Positions 44,962-54,321 of a stretch of 64,000 nt of DNA are shown here, piece after piece. Position numbers and translations under genes: made by a program. The notes beneath the pieces are model-generated. The model worked only from the letters and a program-made list of their open reading frames with translations. It ran no database searches and was not told the origin of the DNA. The DNA comes from Aeoliella straminimaris. Lineage in GTDB: Bacteria; Planctomycetota; Planctomycetia; Pirellulales; Lacipirellulaceae. Position 1 is the first letter of the stretch, and each line of letters starts with the position of its first letter. The stretch spans positions 62,001-126,000 of the forward strand of contig NZ_JAMXLR010000061.1 of NCBI RefSeq assembly GCF_024054565.1. Reading direction: 5' to 3'.

Positions 44962-45366
44962 ATGGCCATCGACTGGGAAGCCCGCCTGCAGACCGGACCG
45001 TGGCTGAAACGGACGCGCCTCCGAACCTGGCTCTATCTGGGCTTCTTCGAAAGCGCGGTCTGGTTCCTCTACGCCACGCGAACCATGACCGAGAGTGACA
45101 GCAGCCTGTTGTTCTTTTGTACGTTCTGGACCGTACTGCCGCTGTCGCTGCTACTGGAGTTGCGTGCCCTGTTTCGGCTGATCCTGGTGCTGGTGATGCT
45201 GGCCTGGCCGATCCTCGTCTGGATCATCCCCTGGGTGTTCGCCAGTGCCATGGCACAGTCGATAGCCCAATCCACCTACCTGGCAATCCTTACCGGCGTC
45301 GCCACCAGTCTGCTGATCGAGATTTGTCGGCAGCCGGACGAGCCAGACCGCCGGAAACCGTCGTGA
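44962..45366 (+). CDS. Small membrane protein, unknown
   Basis: 134 residues. Two to three hydrophobic helices in the middle (LFFCTFWTVLPLSLLL, LILVLVMLAWPILVWIIP, ending AILTGVATSLLI), with a charged N-terminus. ATG 44962 is 101 bp after glnD. No family recognised. It may be co-transcribed with glnD and the exonuclease-like gene, but nothing ties it to nitrogen control. Confidence 0.65.
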   Translation: MAIDWEARLQTGPWLKRTRLRTWLYLGFFESAVWFLYATRTMTESDSSLLFFCTFWTVLPLSLLLELRALFRLILVLVMLAWPILVWIIPWVFASAMAQSIAQSTYLAILTGVATSLLIEICRQPDEPDRRKPS

Positions 45367-45504
45367 GAGGTCGGAAGTCGCCATTTCCACATAGTGCTAG
45401 CACCGCGGAAACTCACCTAGCCCCAATTATGCGAGCCACCTAAACTGCGTTCGCGATAGTTTCTCGACAAGGACGTCCCGGCAGCCCATGGAGGGGTTAC
45501 TGCG

Positions 45505-46575
45505 GTGCAGCGGTTCATTTCGACAGCATTGATGGTGGCCATCTTCGGTGGTGGCGGCTGGATGTTCTTCAAGGGGCTGCACCTCGAAGACATTAAGCAA
45601 ATTATCGTCACGGGCCAGTCGTCCGACTCCGGCGCACCGATGGTCGGCACCTCGCCGGTGTCCAACAGCCCCAGCTGGAATCCGCCCCCAGGCGCGACGA
45701 TCAAGATCGCCTCGTTCAACATCCAGGTGTTCGGCGACGCCAAGGCCGAAAAGCCGTACGTTATCGACACGATCTGCCAGATCATCAGCAACTTCGATAT
45801 CGTCGCCATTCAAGAGATCCGCACCCAGGACGACTACTTCATCCAGAAGTTCGTCCAGCGACTCAATCATCTTTCCGGCCGCCAATACGACTTTCGCGTC
45901 GGGCCGCGACTGGGCAACACCCGCAGCACCGAGCAGTACGCGTTCATTTTCGACGCGAACCGCATCGAGGTCCACCCGCAGTATGTCTACACGATTCGCG
46001 ACCCCGACAACCTGCTGCACCGCGAACCAATGGTCGGGTTCTTCGCCACACGTGTTTCCGATCTCAACCAACGATTCACGTTCATGCTGGTGAACGTGCA
46101 CACCGATCCCGACGTGGCCAAGGAAGAGATGGACGCCCTGGCGCAGGTTTACTCGGTGGTTCGCCGCCAGCCGATCGGCGCCGACCAGCAAACCGAAGAC
46201 GACATCATCATCCTGGGCGACTTCAACACCAAGGTGCCCAGCGCGCCGAGTGGTTCGTTCGGCCGTTCGAGCCGACCGCTGAAGCCCGACGATCTGGCTG
46301 GGCTGGGGCGCATCACCGACATCTACCCGGTGATTCAAAACCAGCCAACCAACGTGGTGAAAAGCTACCTGCACGACAACATCCTGTTTCACCGCCCCAG
46401 CACGGCCGAGTTCACCGGTCGCGGTGGCGTGTACGACATTCAGTCGCGTCACGGGCTATCGCTCGAACAGGTCAAGCAGATTTCGGATCACCTGCCGGTA
46501 TGGGCGGAGTTCAGCGTCACCGAAGCAGGTCTGTCGAACCGCGTGGCCAGCGGCGCTGCGGTTGGGGCGCGATAA
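45505..46575 (+). CDS. Endonuclease/exonuclease/phosphatase-family protein
   Basis: 356 residues from GTG 45505 (GGAGGGG about 8 bases upstream). A signal-anchor helix (ALMVAIFGGGGWMFF) and short linker precede a DNase I-like domain: IASFNIQVFG, DIVAIQEIRTQDDY (Glu), NVHTDPDV, ILGDFNTKV and ISDHLPVWAEF (Asp-His). All active-site motifs are present. It acts outside the cytoplasmic membrane, on DNA or a phosphoester. Confidence 0.88.
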   Translation: MQRFISTALMVAIFGGGGWMFFKGLHLEDIKQIIVTGQSSDSGAPMVGTSPVSNSPSWNPPPGATIKIASFNIQVFGDAKAEKPYVIDTICQIISNFDIVAIQEIRTQDDYFIQKFVQRLNHLSGRQYDFRVGPRLGNTRSTEQYAFIFDANRIEVHPQYVYTIRDPDNLLHREPMVGFFATRVSDLNQRFTFMLVNVHTDPDVAKEEMDALAQVYSVVRRQPIGADQQTEDDIIILGDFNTKVPSAPSGSFGRSSRPLKPDDLAGLGRITDIYPVIQNQPTNVVKSYLHDNILFHRPSTAEFTGRGGVYDIQSRHGLSLEQVKQISDHLPVWAEFSVTEAGLSNRVASGAAVGAR

Positions 46576-46606
46576 GCAACAACCGACGGTTCAGCCACCG
46601 CACCAC

Positions 46607-49600
46607 TTACCGCTGGGCGTCGAAGATCTTGTCGAACCGCTCGCGGGTAGCGTCGAACAGTTCGAGCGCTTTGTTCTCCAGCGCCGAGGCATCGCTGTAT
46701 CCCATCAGGTAGGCCAACTTGGCCAGCTCGCGGTGGTCGGTGGGAAGCTCGTGGCGTCCGGTGGTATCCATCAGGCGGATGGCCGACTCCACGGTGCGCT
46801 GGAAGCGATAGCTGTTGCGGAAGAACTCAGCGTCGTCCGCCGCCAGGTAGCCCGCCTGCTCCAGCGCCGTGAGCGCGGCCAGGGTGCCGGGCACGCGAAC
46901 CGACGGGTCGGCGCCGCCATGCTTGAGCTGCAACATCTGTACCAGGAACTCGGTGTCGACGGTGCCGCCGCGGCCCCGTTTCAGGTTGCGACTGGTGGCG
47001 GTCTCTTCCAGGCGATGCCGCATGGAGCGGATACCCTCGGCGTCTTCCGGCGACCAGGCGGGCGAGAAGGCCGCGTTGTTGACCGCTTCCATCGCATAGG
47101 CAGCCGCGCCGGGTGCGCCAAAGATGACCCGCGCTTTGCACAACGCCTGCCGCTCCCACAAGTCGGCCGTGCCGGAGGCAAAGTAGTTAGCAAACGAGTC
47201 GATCGGTACGGCCAACGAGCCGCTCTTACCGGTGGGACGCAAGCGGGCATCGACTTCGTACAGCCGGCCGTAAGGTCCGATGCGGCTGGCGCGCGTGATG
47301 ATCCGCTGCCCCAGCTCGCTGAAGTAATGATTGTTGCTGGTGGTCGTGGCGCTAGTGACCTTGCTGCCGGTGTAGTCGGTGTGGAAGGTCCGCCCCTCGG
47401 CCTCGTACAGGAAGACGACATCCAGGTCGCTGTGATAGTTGGGCTCGCTGCCGCCCAGCTTGCCGAGGGCCAGAATCACCAGTTCGCACTTCTCGCCCTC
47501 GCGCCCGGCGAACCGCGCGCGGAGCTCGTCGCTGGCCTGTTCGTTGTGTTCGAACGAAGGAATGGTCGGCGTGCCGAACTTGTTGTCGAGCCGCTGTTGT
47601 TCGCTGCGGGCGATCTGCGTCAGGCAGACCTCCGCCACGTCGGCCAGCGCGGCGTGGGTCCGCTCGACATCGTCGCGGTGGATGATGTCGCGGACACCGA
47701 TCCGCAAGTGCTGAGCGTGCTTGAAGCTGTGCAGGATCGGGTCGATGTCCTCGGCGCCGCGCGACAGGTCGGCCAGCGTTGCACCGAGCATCTCCTGCGA
47801 TGGCAGTCCCTCCACCAGCAGGCTGTCCATCAGCTCGTCGATCATACCGGGATTCGACGTCAGGATGCTCGACAGGTAGGGACATGTCGCGCACAGCGTG
47901 ACGTACAACTCGAGCGATGGCCGGTTGGTGCGGAACAATTCCCACAGCGCCGCCTTGCCACCCAGCGAATCGCTCACCCGGCTCAGGTTCACCAGCGTGG
48001 TGTCGGGTTCGGGCGTGGCGGCGATGGCCTCCAGCAGGCGGGGCGCAATCGATGCCAGGAAGTGCCGGCAGCGGCGGGTGGAGAGAAAACGAATCTTCTC
48101 GGTCGCCAGCGCCATCAAGTTGTGGTAAGCGTTCTGAATGTCCTCGAACGGGTACTTGCCCAGCACCTCCCGAATTTCATCGAGCGTCGGCGCGGGATTG
48201 TTCACCAGGTCGATCTCCGGCTCCAAGTCGGCGTCGTTGCCAAAGGCGTTGTGCAGCAGATGGTTCAGGATCTTGCGATTCAGTTCCGTCCGCTCGCGAT
48301 GGTCCTCTTCGAACGCCGCGGTGGCCGACCGCTCGAGCGAAGGAAAGTATCCCATCCGCATCGCCAGCTTTCGCAGTTCGTCGGGATTCTCGGGCAGCGT
48401 GTGCGTCTGCAGGTCGTACAGAATCTGCAATCGGTGTTCGAGCTTCCGCAAGGCACAGTAGTTCTCTTCCAGGATGGTCCGCTCCTGGATGCTCAGGCAA
48501 CCGGCTTTCTCCAGGTGATCGATTGCCTCGAGCGTGTTGCCGGTGCGGACCTCGGGCTGCGAGCCACCGTTGAGGAGTTGCAGGAACTGAATGGCGAACT
48601 CAATGTCGCGGATGCCGCCGACGCCGGTCTTCACGTCGAGTTGATGCGTACCTTGCGCGGTGGTGCGTTGTTCGATCTGCCGCTTGAGTGTCTTGATGCC
48701 GGTGATGTCGGCCAGGCTCAGGTAACGGGAGTAAATCCACGGCTCCAGTTCGGCCAGCAGCGACGCGCCCAGATCGATGTCACCGGCAATGGGCCGCGCC
48801 TTGATCATGGCCTGCCGTTCCCAAGTGCGACCTTTGTTGTCGTAGTAGGCCAGCGCCCGCTCGTAGGTGATCGCAGCCGAGCCGCGAGAACCTTCGGGAC
48901 GCAGCCGCAGGTCGACGCGGTAGGTGGTGCCGAGCTCGGTTGGTTCGGTGAGCAACTTGACCATATCGCGGGTCAGCCGTTCGAAGAACTCCTGGTTGCT
49001 GGTCTGCCGACTGCCGGTGGTCTTGCCGTCGCCTTCGCTGATGAGGATCAGGTCGATGTCGCTGGAGTAGTTCAGTTCCAGTCCGCCCAACTTGCCCATG
49101 GCCAGCACGACGAACTTGGCCGGACGCCCCTGATGCATGGGGGTGCCCATCTTCTCTTCCAGCGCGCGGCGGGCGAAACGCAGGGCGGCTTCCACGGCTG
49201 CGTCCGCGACGAACGAAATCTGCCGGGCCACCGTGGCGATGGGTTGTTCGCGAACGATGTCGCCATAAGCAATGCGAAGCGTCTCGCGGCGTTTGAAGTT
49301 GCGCAGGATGCGCATCGCCTCGGACGGATGCGTGACATGGAGTATCTCGCCCACCAGCTCTTCGACCAACAGCTCGCGGGCCACGGGCTGGCCCTCGGTC
49401 ATGCGAAGCAGGTCGTAGGCTTCGTTGTCCACGACCAACAAGTCGCTGAGGTATTGGCTAGTGCTAAACAGCGCCAACAGTCGAGGCAGTGCCTGACGAT
49501 CGCGTTCGAACAGCGCACAGGCGGCAAGAGGATTGCGGGATGCGACGACAAATCGCTCGAGGTTGTTCCACGCCATATCGGCGTCGGCAAGTCGCGGAGC

Positions 49601-49777
49601 TACCGCGGCAAATTGATCGCAGAGATCGGCCAACAGATCGAGCGTGACGCCCGCCTCGGCCATACGGCGCAGATTCCCATGACCAGTATTGGTCTCCCGA
49701 AGCCTGAGCGCCTCGTCTAACCAAGACTTGGCGGCTGCCGGCTCGTCCAGGTATTGCCGCAGAACGTCGATTTTCAT
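46607..49777 (-). CDS. glnE: Glutamine synthetase adenylyltransferase/adenylyl-removase
   Basis: 1056 residues. Two nucleotidyltransferase units: the deadenylylation domain (N-terminal, motif GKLGGLELNYSSDIDLILI near residues 227-246) and the adenylylation domain (GKLGGSEPNYHSDLDVVF near residues 770-787), each with its own helical tail. It adenylylates glutamine synthetase when P-II and glutamine signal nitrogen excess. It converges with the glnD operon. No glnA is in the window. The long open frame opposite is its antisense shadow. Confidence 0.96.
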   Translation of the reverse strand: MKIDVLRQYLDEPAAAKSWLDEALRLRETNTGHGNLRRMAEAGVTLDLLADLCDQFAAVAPRLADADMAWNNLERFVVASRNPLAACALFERDRQALPRLLALFSTSQYLSDLLVVDNEAYDLLRMTEGQPVARELLVEELVGEILHVTHPSEAMRILRNFKRRETLRIAYGDIVREQPIATVARQISFVADAAVEAALRFARRALEEKMGTPMHQGRPAKFVVLAMGKLGGLELNYSSDIDLILISEGDGKTTGSRQTSNQEFFERLTRDMVKLLTEPTELGTTYRVDLRLRPEGSRGSAAITYERALAYYDNKGRTWERQAMIKARPIAGDIDLGASLLAELEPWIYSRYLSLADITGIKTLKRQIEQRTTAQGTHQLDVKTGVGGIRDIEFAIQFLQLLNGGSQPEVRTGNTLEAIDHLEKAGCLSIQERTILEENYCALRKLEHRLQILYDLQTHTLPENPDELRKLAMRMGYFPSLERSATAAFEEDHRERTELNRKILNHLLHNAFGNDADLEPEIDLVNNPAPTLDEIREVLGKYPFEDIQNAYHNLMALATEKIRFLSTRRCRHFLASIAPRLLEAIAATPEPDTTLVNLSRVSDSLGGKAALWELFRTNRPSLELYVTLCATCPYLSSILTSNPGMIDELMDSLLVEGLPSQEMLGATLADLSRGAEDIDPILHSFKHAQHLRIGVRDIIHRDDVERTHAALADVAEVCLTQIARSEQQRLDNKFGTPTIPSFEHNEQASDELRARFAGREGEKCELVILALGKLGGSEPNYHSDLDVVFLYEAEGRTFHTDYTGSKVTSATTTSNNHYFSELGQRIITRASRIGPYGRLYEVDARLRPTGKSGSLAVPIDSFANYFASGTADLWERQALCKARVIFGAPGAAAYAMEAVNNAAFSPAWSPEDAEGIRSMRHRLEETATSRNLKRGRGGTVDTEFLVQMLQLKHGGADPSVRVPGTLAALTALEQAGYLAADDAEFFRNSYRFQRTVESAIRLMDTTGRHELPTDHRELAKLAYLMGYSDASALENKALELFDATRERFDKIFDAQR

Positions 49778-50085
49778 TCCAGGTAGTCACCAGAAAGCTG
49801 CGACCGCCTGGGTCTACTTCCCGTCAAGTTCCCAATTGTACCTGGCGCCGAGACAAAAGTCACCCGCTCGCGCACCGATTCTGCAATTCGCTGGCTCATG
49901 GGAGTCGGTCTCAACAAGTTCGGATCGCGGGATCGATCGACATGGATGTTCCCGCGCGCCAAATACCAAGGTTGCACGCTGCGAAACTAGGGAGATAGCG
50001 CGTTTGGGTAGTAAGGTTAAAGCCAACGCTAGAACCTACGGTCCACCACATGTGCCAAAAGTGGTAGCCTGGCTGTCACCATTGG
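49778..50085. other. Gap upstream of glnE
   Basis: 308 bp holding the glnE 5' region. No gene, hairpin or clear promoter seen by eye. Confidence 0.5.
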
Positions 50086-50649
50086 TTAAGTCCCCGACTT
50101 CTTCCACGCCACGTCGGGTACCTTTGACAGGTGGTTGGCAGCCCGGGCCAGGACAAACAGCAGATCGCCCAAGCGGTTGAGGTACACCGCCGGCTCGGGT
50201 CGCAAGGTCTCGGCCCGCATCAACGTGACCAACACCCGCTCCGCTCGGCGACAGACGCACCGCGACACATGCAACCTGGCCGCCAGTTCGCTGCCGCCGG
50301 GCAAGATGAATTGCGTCAGTGGGGGAAGCTGCGAGTCCCAATGATCGATGGCCGACTCGAGCGTTGCGGTGGCCGCGGGGCCCAACAGCTCGGTGCCCTT
50401 CTTGGCGGCCTCGGGCGTGGCCAACTCGGCCCCCAGATCGAACAAATGATTCTGGGCGTGCCCCAGTACCTGGCCGATGGGAGCGAAAGCTTCGGGCAGG
50501 CGAGCAACCTCGGCCCGCGCCATTCCCAGCGTGGCGTTCAATTCGTCGACGGTGCCAAAAGTGTCAATTCGCAGGTGGTCTTTCCCCACGCGTTGGCCGC
50601 CGTACAGCGAGGTTTCTCCCTGGTCGCCTGTTTTTGTGTAGATCTTCAT
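50086..50649 (-). CDS. Cob(I)alamin adenosyltransferase, PduO type
   Basis: 187 residues from ATG 50649. Transfers adenosyl from ATP to cob(I)alamin to make coenzyme B12. ATP-site motif KTGDQGETSLYGGQRVGKD at the N-terminus, and the RRAERVL helix with the conserved Arg and Glu. Length is normal. No other B12 gene is near. Whether used for de novo synthesis or salvage is unknown. Confidence 0.94.
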   Translation of the reverse strand: MKIYTKTGDQGETSLYGGQRVGKDHLRIDTFGTVDELNATLGMARAEVARLPEAFAPIGQVLGHAQNHLFDLGAELATPEAAKKGTELLGPAATATLESAIDHWDSQLPPLTQFILPGGSELAARLHVSRCVCRRAERVLVTLMRAETLRPEPAVYLNRLGDLLFVLARAANHLSKVPDVAWKKSGT

Positions 50650-51069
50650 AGTCGTTCGTGCGTAGTTCCAGTTGTTCGCAATGCGTCCATCATACCGCAC
50701 CACCGCTACAGGCGCAACGCGTCGCGGCCCCCGCTGTGTCCAGTTTCTTTATGGAATGGCCTGTGCGAAACGCGTCTGGGTAGCGGATTGTGGATGCCCG
50801 AGGAGACCCAAAGCGCGTTGTCGGTCGTAGTGATTTTGTCGCCCATCAGTTTGGGCGAAATCCTGACCGCTACGGGCGGATTCTCCATTGTGGGGTTGGG
50901 GTAACCTAGATTTGAGCAGAGGCCTGCTGCGGGGCAACCGTTTCCACACGGCCTCTGACACTGCTAACTACCGGAACAACTCTCCCATCCCTCCCCATTG
51001 GCACTGCCGCCGTTGTGGACATGGCAGGGTCCAGAGCAACCACATCCGTTCGTTTGCGAGTAAATTGCG
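50650..51069. other. Gap with no gene called
   Basis: 420 bp. Short frames exist on both strands, but none has a good start and they would overlap a 7-bp long-range inverted repeat (AGAGGCC...GGCCTCT near 50920-50967). I could not assign a feature; a small RNA or a decayed gene is possible. Confidence 0.45.
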
Positions 51070-51768
51070 ATGGGATTTTTGAAGAACTTTTTCGACGACG
51101 TGTTCGCTGACGAACGCCCGACGGCCATGGCCGCCCCGCCGACCAGCAGCTTCGAGCAGCTGAGCGAAGGGCAGCTTGAAGCGCATCTGCAAGTCGCGCA
51201 GTACGGCGATTTCACGCTGACCGATGCGGTACGTCCTTCGTACAACCTGGAGGTAGTCCCTTCGGCCGGCTATCGGCACGATGTCTACCGCGACGAAGAG
51301 AACCGCGCCGATGTGCCGGTGTTGATGGCCGCCGCTTCGAAGGAGCGCCTGCTGGACATCTTCATGGAACTGATCGAGCAACTCGGCGAGACCGTCGACG
51401 TGGTGCTCGAGACCAGCCACGGACATCGCGCCGGCCACCATACCGATCTGTACCGCGAGCAGATCGACATGCCGATCCTGCAGAGCATTCTGTGGGACTT
51501 CGAAGATCTGCTGGCCAACGACGGCTGTACCGGCATTGCCGTGTTGAATCCGTCGGTGCCGCAAGAGGTGCAGCTCGATGAACACAAGCTGCTGATCGCT
51601 TACGGTGCGAGCCTGCAGACGTACGAGGAGATTCTGGACGACCACCAGATTCCCTGCCGCGAGCAGATGCGATTCATCACCGAGGCCGAACACGTCCACT
51701 CCAGCAACGAGCGGTTCGTCGATCAGTTCGAAGAACTGAAGATGCGGTTGGGCATGGACGGCGAGTAG
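51070..51768 (+). CDS. Soluble protein of unknown function
   Basis: 232 residues, acidic, no signal. ATG 51070 gives the N-terminus MGFLKNFFDDVF. An internal region (LETSHGHRAGHHTDLY) is His-rich. The body is helix/strand mixed (EHLQVAQYGDFTLTDAV-like start, AGYRHDVYRDEENRADVPVL). I know no family. A strong terminator 45 bp beyond the stop supports a well-expressed single gene. Confidence 0.72.
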   Translation: MGFLKNFFDDVFADERPTAMAAPPTSSFEQLSEGQLEAHLQVAQYGDFTLTDAVRPSYNLEVVPSAGYRHDVYRDEENRADVPVLMAAASKERLLDIFMELIEQLGETVDVVLETSHGHRAGHHTDLYREQIDMPILQSILWDFEDLLANDGCTGIAVLNPSVPQEVQLDEHKLLIAYGASLQTYEEILDDHQIPCREQMRFITEAEHVHSSNERFVDQFEELKMRLGMDGE

Positions 51769-51812
51769 CTGACCATCGCGAAGCACTCGCGCCATCGTTT
51801 AATCAGAATCCA

Positions 51813-51849
51813 ATAGCCGACGAGGCCTATCTCGTCGGCTATTTTTTTT
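51813..51849 (+). terminator. Rho-independent terminator
   Basis: Perfect 12-bp stem ATAGCCGACGAG (51813-51824), GCCTAT loop, CTCGTCGGCTAT (51831-51842), then a run of eight T. Ends the gene at 51070-51768; the opposite strand gives a weaker A-rich lead, so it could also affect folA, which ends 26 bp further. Confidence 0.92.
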
Positions 51850-51874
51850 GTGGTAAGAATCGTGCGCGGCGGAA

Positions 51875-52429
51875 CTATTCGACACGCTCCAGCACCTGCC
51901 AGGTGCAGGCGTGCTGGTTTTTTGCGTCGGCCGGGTACTCGGTTTGTTCTGCGATGCGCCACTGGTCCGTAGCGAGTTTCGCAAACCGCGTGTCGCCCTC
52001 GGGCGTGGCGTGCACCACCGTGCGGTAGATTCGCCCGGCCTGGGGTAACGCCAGGCGGTAAATCTCTGCCCCGCCGACGACGAACAGTTCGTCCTGCTGC
52101 ATGTCGGTTTGCTGCGCAAGGGCCGTGGCTTCGTCGAGCGAGTGAGCCACCCGCACCTCGGCGTGCTGGGGATCGTAGTCCGACTGCGTGGTGAGCACGA
52201 TGGTCACCCGCCCTGGCAGCGGCCGACCAATCGACTCGTACGTCTTACGGCCCATCACCATCGCGTGATGCATGGTCAGCTTCTTGAACCGCTGCAGGTC
52301 GCCCGACATCCGCCATGGCAAGTCGCCGGCGTTGCCAATCACGTCGTTCTCGGCCACGGCCACCACCAGCGACAGCAACATGGCCCGGCTGGCGCCAGGT
52401 TCGGATTGCGTAGAAGGATGATCGTTCAA
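51875..52429 (-). CDS. folA: Dihydrofolate reductase
   Basis: 184 residues from TTG 52429 (TAAGGA upstream); ATG 52381 would give the classic N-terminus. Reduces dihydrofolate with NADPH. Motifs: LVVAVAENDVIGNAGDLPWRM (substrate loop, Asp/Trp), HAMVMGRKTYESIGRPLPGR and VVGGAEIYRLALP. Lies 14 bp after thyA on the same strand, the usual operon that regenerates tetrahydrofolate used in dTMP synthesis. Confidence 0.94.
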   Translation of the reverse strand: MNDHPSTQSEPGASRAMLLSLVVAVAENDVIGNAGDLPWRMSGDLQRFKKLTMHHAMVMGRKTYESIGRPLPGRVTIVLTTQSDYDPQHAEVRVAHSLDEATALAQQTDMQQDELFVVGGAEIYRLALPQAGRIYRTVVHATPEGDTRFAKLATDQWRIAEQTEYPADAKNQHACTWQVLERVE

Positions 52430-52443
52430 CGTCGGTACGTTCC

Positions 52444-53238
52444 TTACACCGCCACCGGCGCCGAAATATGGGGATGAGGATCGTAGTCGCTAAGCTTGAA
52501 ATGCTCGTAGCGGAAGTCGAATAGCGAGTCGACCGCTGGGTCGAGCGTCATGGTGGGTAGCGATCGTGGCTCGCGGGCCAATTGCTTCCTGGCCTGCTCC
52601 AGGTGGTTGTCGTACAGATGCGCGTCGCCCAGCGTGTGGACGAACTCGCCGGGCTCGAGGCCGGTAACCTGGGCCACCATCATCAACAGCAGTGCATAGG
52701 AAGCAATGTTGAACGGCACGCCCAGGAACACGTCGGCGCTGCGCTGATACAACTGGCACGACAGCCGGCCTTCGGCCACGTAGAACTGGAACAACAAGTG
52801 GCACGGCGGCAGCGCCATCTGGCCGATGTCGGCCGGGTTCCACGCGGTGACGATCAGCCGCCGCGAGTCGGGGTTGGTCTTGATCTGCTCGAGCACGTCG
52901 GTCAGTTGGTCGATCACCCGCCCGTCGGCCGCCTGCCAGCTACGCCACTGCTTGCCATACACGGGCCCCAGCTCACCCGACTCGTCGGCCCACTCGTTCC
53001 AGATCGACACGCCGTTGTCGTTCAGGTACTTGATGTTGGTATCGCCAGCGATGAACCACAACAGCTCATGAATGATCGACCGCGTGTGCAGCTTCTTGGT
53101 TGTGACCAGCGGAAACCCATCAGCCAGGTCGAACCGCATCTGATGCCCAAACACACTCCGGGTGCCCGTGCCGGTGCGATCCGACTTCGTCGTGCCGGTG
53201 GAGAGAACGCGTTGGAGAAGCTCTAAGTACTGACGCAT
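52444..53238 (-). CDS. thyA: Thymidylate synthase
   Basis: 264 residues. Makes dTMP from dUMP and methylene-tetrahydrofolate. The catalytic Cys lies in ALPPCHLLFQFYV; SADVFLGVPFNIASYALL and the phosphate-binding Arg near RRLIVTAWNP are present. Standard length. ATG 53238. The dihydrofolate it releases is the substrate of the neighbouring FolA. Confidence 0.97.
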   Translation of the reverse strand: MRQYLELLQRVLSTGTTKSDRTGTGTRSVFGHQMRFDLADGFPLVTTKKLHTRSIIHELLWFIAGDTNIKYLNDNGVSIWNEWADESGELGPVYGKQWRSWQAADGRVIDQLTDVLEQIKTNPDSRRLIVTAWNPADIGQMALPPCHLLFQFYVAEGRLSCQLYQRSADVFLGVPFNIASYALLLMMVAQVTGLEPGEFVHTLGDAHLYDNHLEQARKQLAREPRSLPTMTLDPAVDSLFDFRYEHFKLSDYDPHPHISAPVAV

Positions 53239-53286
53239 AACGAGAGGAGGATTAGCTTTTGAGGTTAAATCTGATTCGAATGGATC

Positions 53287-53418
53287 GTGTCATTCCGAAG
53301 GAGGCTCGCCGACTGAGGAATCTATGTGGCCCTTCGTTGAGCGTCCCACAAGGGCGGTGAACTTGTGCGATTCAAACTAGATCCTTCAGTCGCTTAGGCT
53401 CTCCCCTCAGGATGACAC
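53287..53418. repeat. 132-bp imperfect palindrome (MITE/REP-like)
   Basis: Left arm 53287-53324 begins GTGTCATTCCGAAGGAGG and right arm 53378-53418 ends CTCAGGATGACAC; they are imperfect inverted repeats of each other (about 40 bp each), separated by 53 bp. No coding capacity. Located between thyA and the small helical gene. Sequences of this type (CATTCCGAAGGAGG...CAGGATGACA) are, from general knowledge, spread in several bacterial phyla. Confidence 0.8.
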
Positions 53419-53467
53419 AAAGTTCGCTGGCCCCTGGGTAGTTCGTCATTGGGTATTTCGTCATTCG

Positions 53468-53731
53468 TCATTTCCCAGCCATCAGTTCTTCTACCAGCTT
53501 GGCCAATAGTTGCGGGTCGTCTTGCTCGCGGAGGTGGTCGATACGGGATTGGGGGATTTCGAGTTTCTCCAAGGCCGCGACGATGTACTTCCACTGCTTC
53601 TCGCGGGCTTTGCCCTCGGCCAGGTACAGTTCGGTGACCAGTTCGCTGAGTCGCTGTAACGAGACCGCCTCGCGGTTGTCGTAGTAGCGTTTGATGATGT
53701 TTTGCTGATATTTGGAGTATTCTTTAGCCAT
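53468..53731 (-). CDS. Small helical protein, unknown
   Basis: 87 residues, highly charged, helical (NIIKRYYDNREAVSLQRL, KAREKQWKYIVAALEKLEI, QDDPQLLAKLVEELMAGK). Strong codon bias like neighbours. ATG 53731 gives MAKEYSKYQQ. No family named; the pattern of helices and lack of Cys suggests a small adaptor. Confidence comes from composition and length. Confidence 0.7.
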   Translation of the reverse strand: MAKEYSKYQQNIIKRYYDNREAVSLQRLSELVTELYLAEGKAREKQWKYIVAALEKLEIPQSRIDHLREQDDPQLLAKLVEELMAGK

Positions 53732-53954
53732 GCTGCACGCCTGGTGGTACGAAGGTCTGGTGAGTCAGGTGGTCGATTCTAGCGGCCACTGGCGTGGAAG
53801 CCCAGACGAGGCTCTACCGGGGGGAAATAGGTAAATTCTGCCGGGCGACAGCAATGTGGATATCGGTAACCCGCTGCGATCCATTTGCCAATCGCGATCA
53901 GGCCTCATTAGAATGATCAGTCTGGCGGTTCGCATGCGTTCCCCGACTTCCGAT

Positions 53955-53976
53955 CCTCTGACCCCCGACCCGTGCT
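53955..53976 (+). promoter_or_regulatory. C-rich tract instead of a Shine-Dalgarno site before the second P-II gene
   Basis: CCTCTGACCCCCGACC(C) directly precedes GTG 53977. The reverse complement at 19091-19114, before the ABC ATPase start, contains CTGATCCCCGACCC, 13 of 14 bases the same as CTGACCCCCGACCC here. Confidence 0.45.
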
Positions 53977-54321
53977 GTGAAACAAGTCATTGCGATCGTC
54001 AAACCTTTCCTGGTCGAAACGATACTCGATAACCTCCGCCGGGCCCCGCTCGAGGCGGTTGAGGTCCGCGAGGTGAAGGGATTTGGCAAGCAGAAGAGCT
54101 ACCTCGACCAGTACACCGACAGCGAGTACAGCCAGGCGTTTCTGCCGAAGGTCGAAATCGTCTTGTGGGTCGACGACTCTCGCACCGAAGAAGTGATCCG
54201 CCGCGTGGTGGAGGTAGCACGCACCGGCCGGATGGGCGACGGCAAAATCCTGGTGCTCCCCGCGGTAAGTTACGAGCGGGTGATCGACATGAGCAAACTC
54301 AACGAGACGGTGGGGCCGTGA
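53977..54321 (+). CDS. Second P-II-family protein (divergent)
   Basis: 114 residues from GTG 53977. It has the P-II fold and T-loop GFGKQKSYLDQYTDSEY with the Tyr retained but not the YRG-A/S-EY signature. FLPKVEIV keeps Lys58 and TGRMGDGKILV keeps the B-loop. The C-terminal RxRTG nucleotide-binding arginines of GlnB are absent (it ends SYERVIDMSKLNETVGP). So it could bind ATP/ADP differently. Its last codons overlap the next gene by GTGA, so translation is coupled. Unlike glnB at 41669, it is not next to amt. Confidence 0.9.
   Translation: MKQVIAIVKPFLVETILDNLRRAPLEAVEVREVKGFGKQKSYLDQYTDSEYSQAFLPKVEIVLWVDDSRTEEVIRRVVEVARTGRMGDGKILVLPAVSYERVIDMSKLNETVGP

Noticed and set aside
46424..49720. 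A 1098-codon open frame on the plus strand
   Set aside because: It is the antisense shadow of glnE, which has intact catalytic motifs; high-GC codon bias keeps the opposite frame open.
50706..50888. A possible 60-residue gene on the minus strand upstream of 51070
   Set aside because: Overlapping frames on both strands are equally open and no start has a ribosome site; not enough support.
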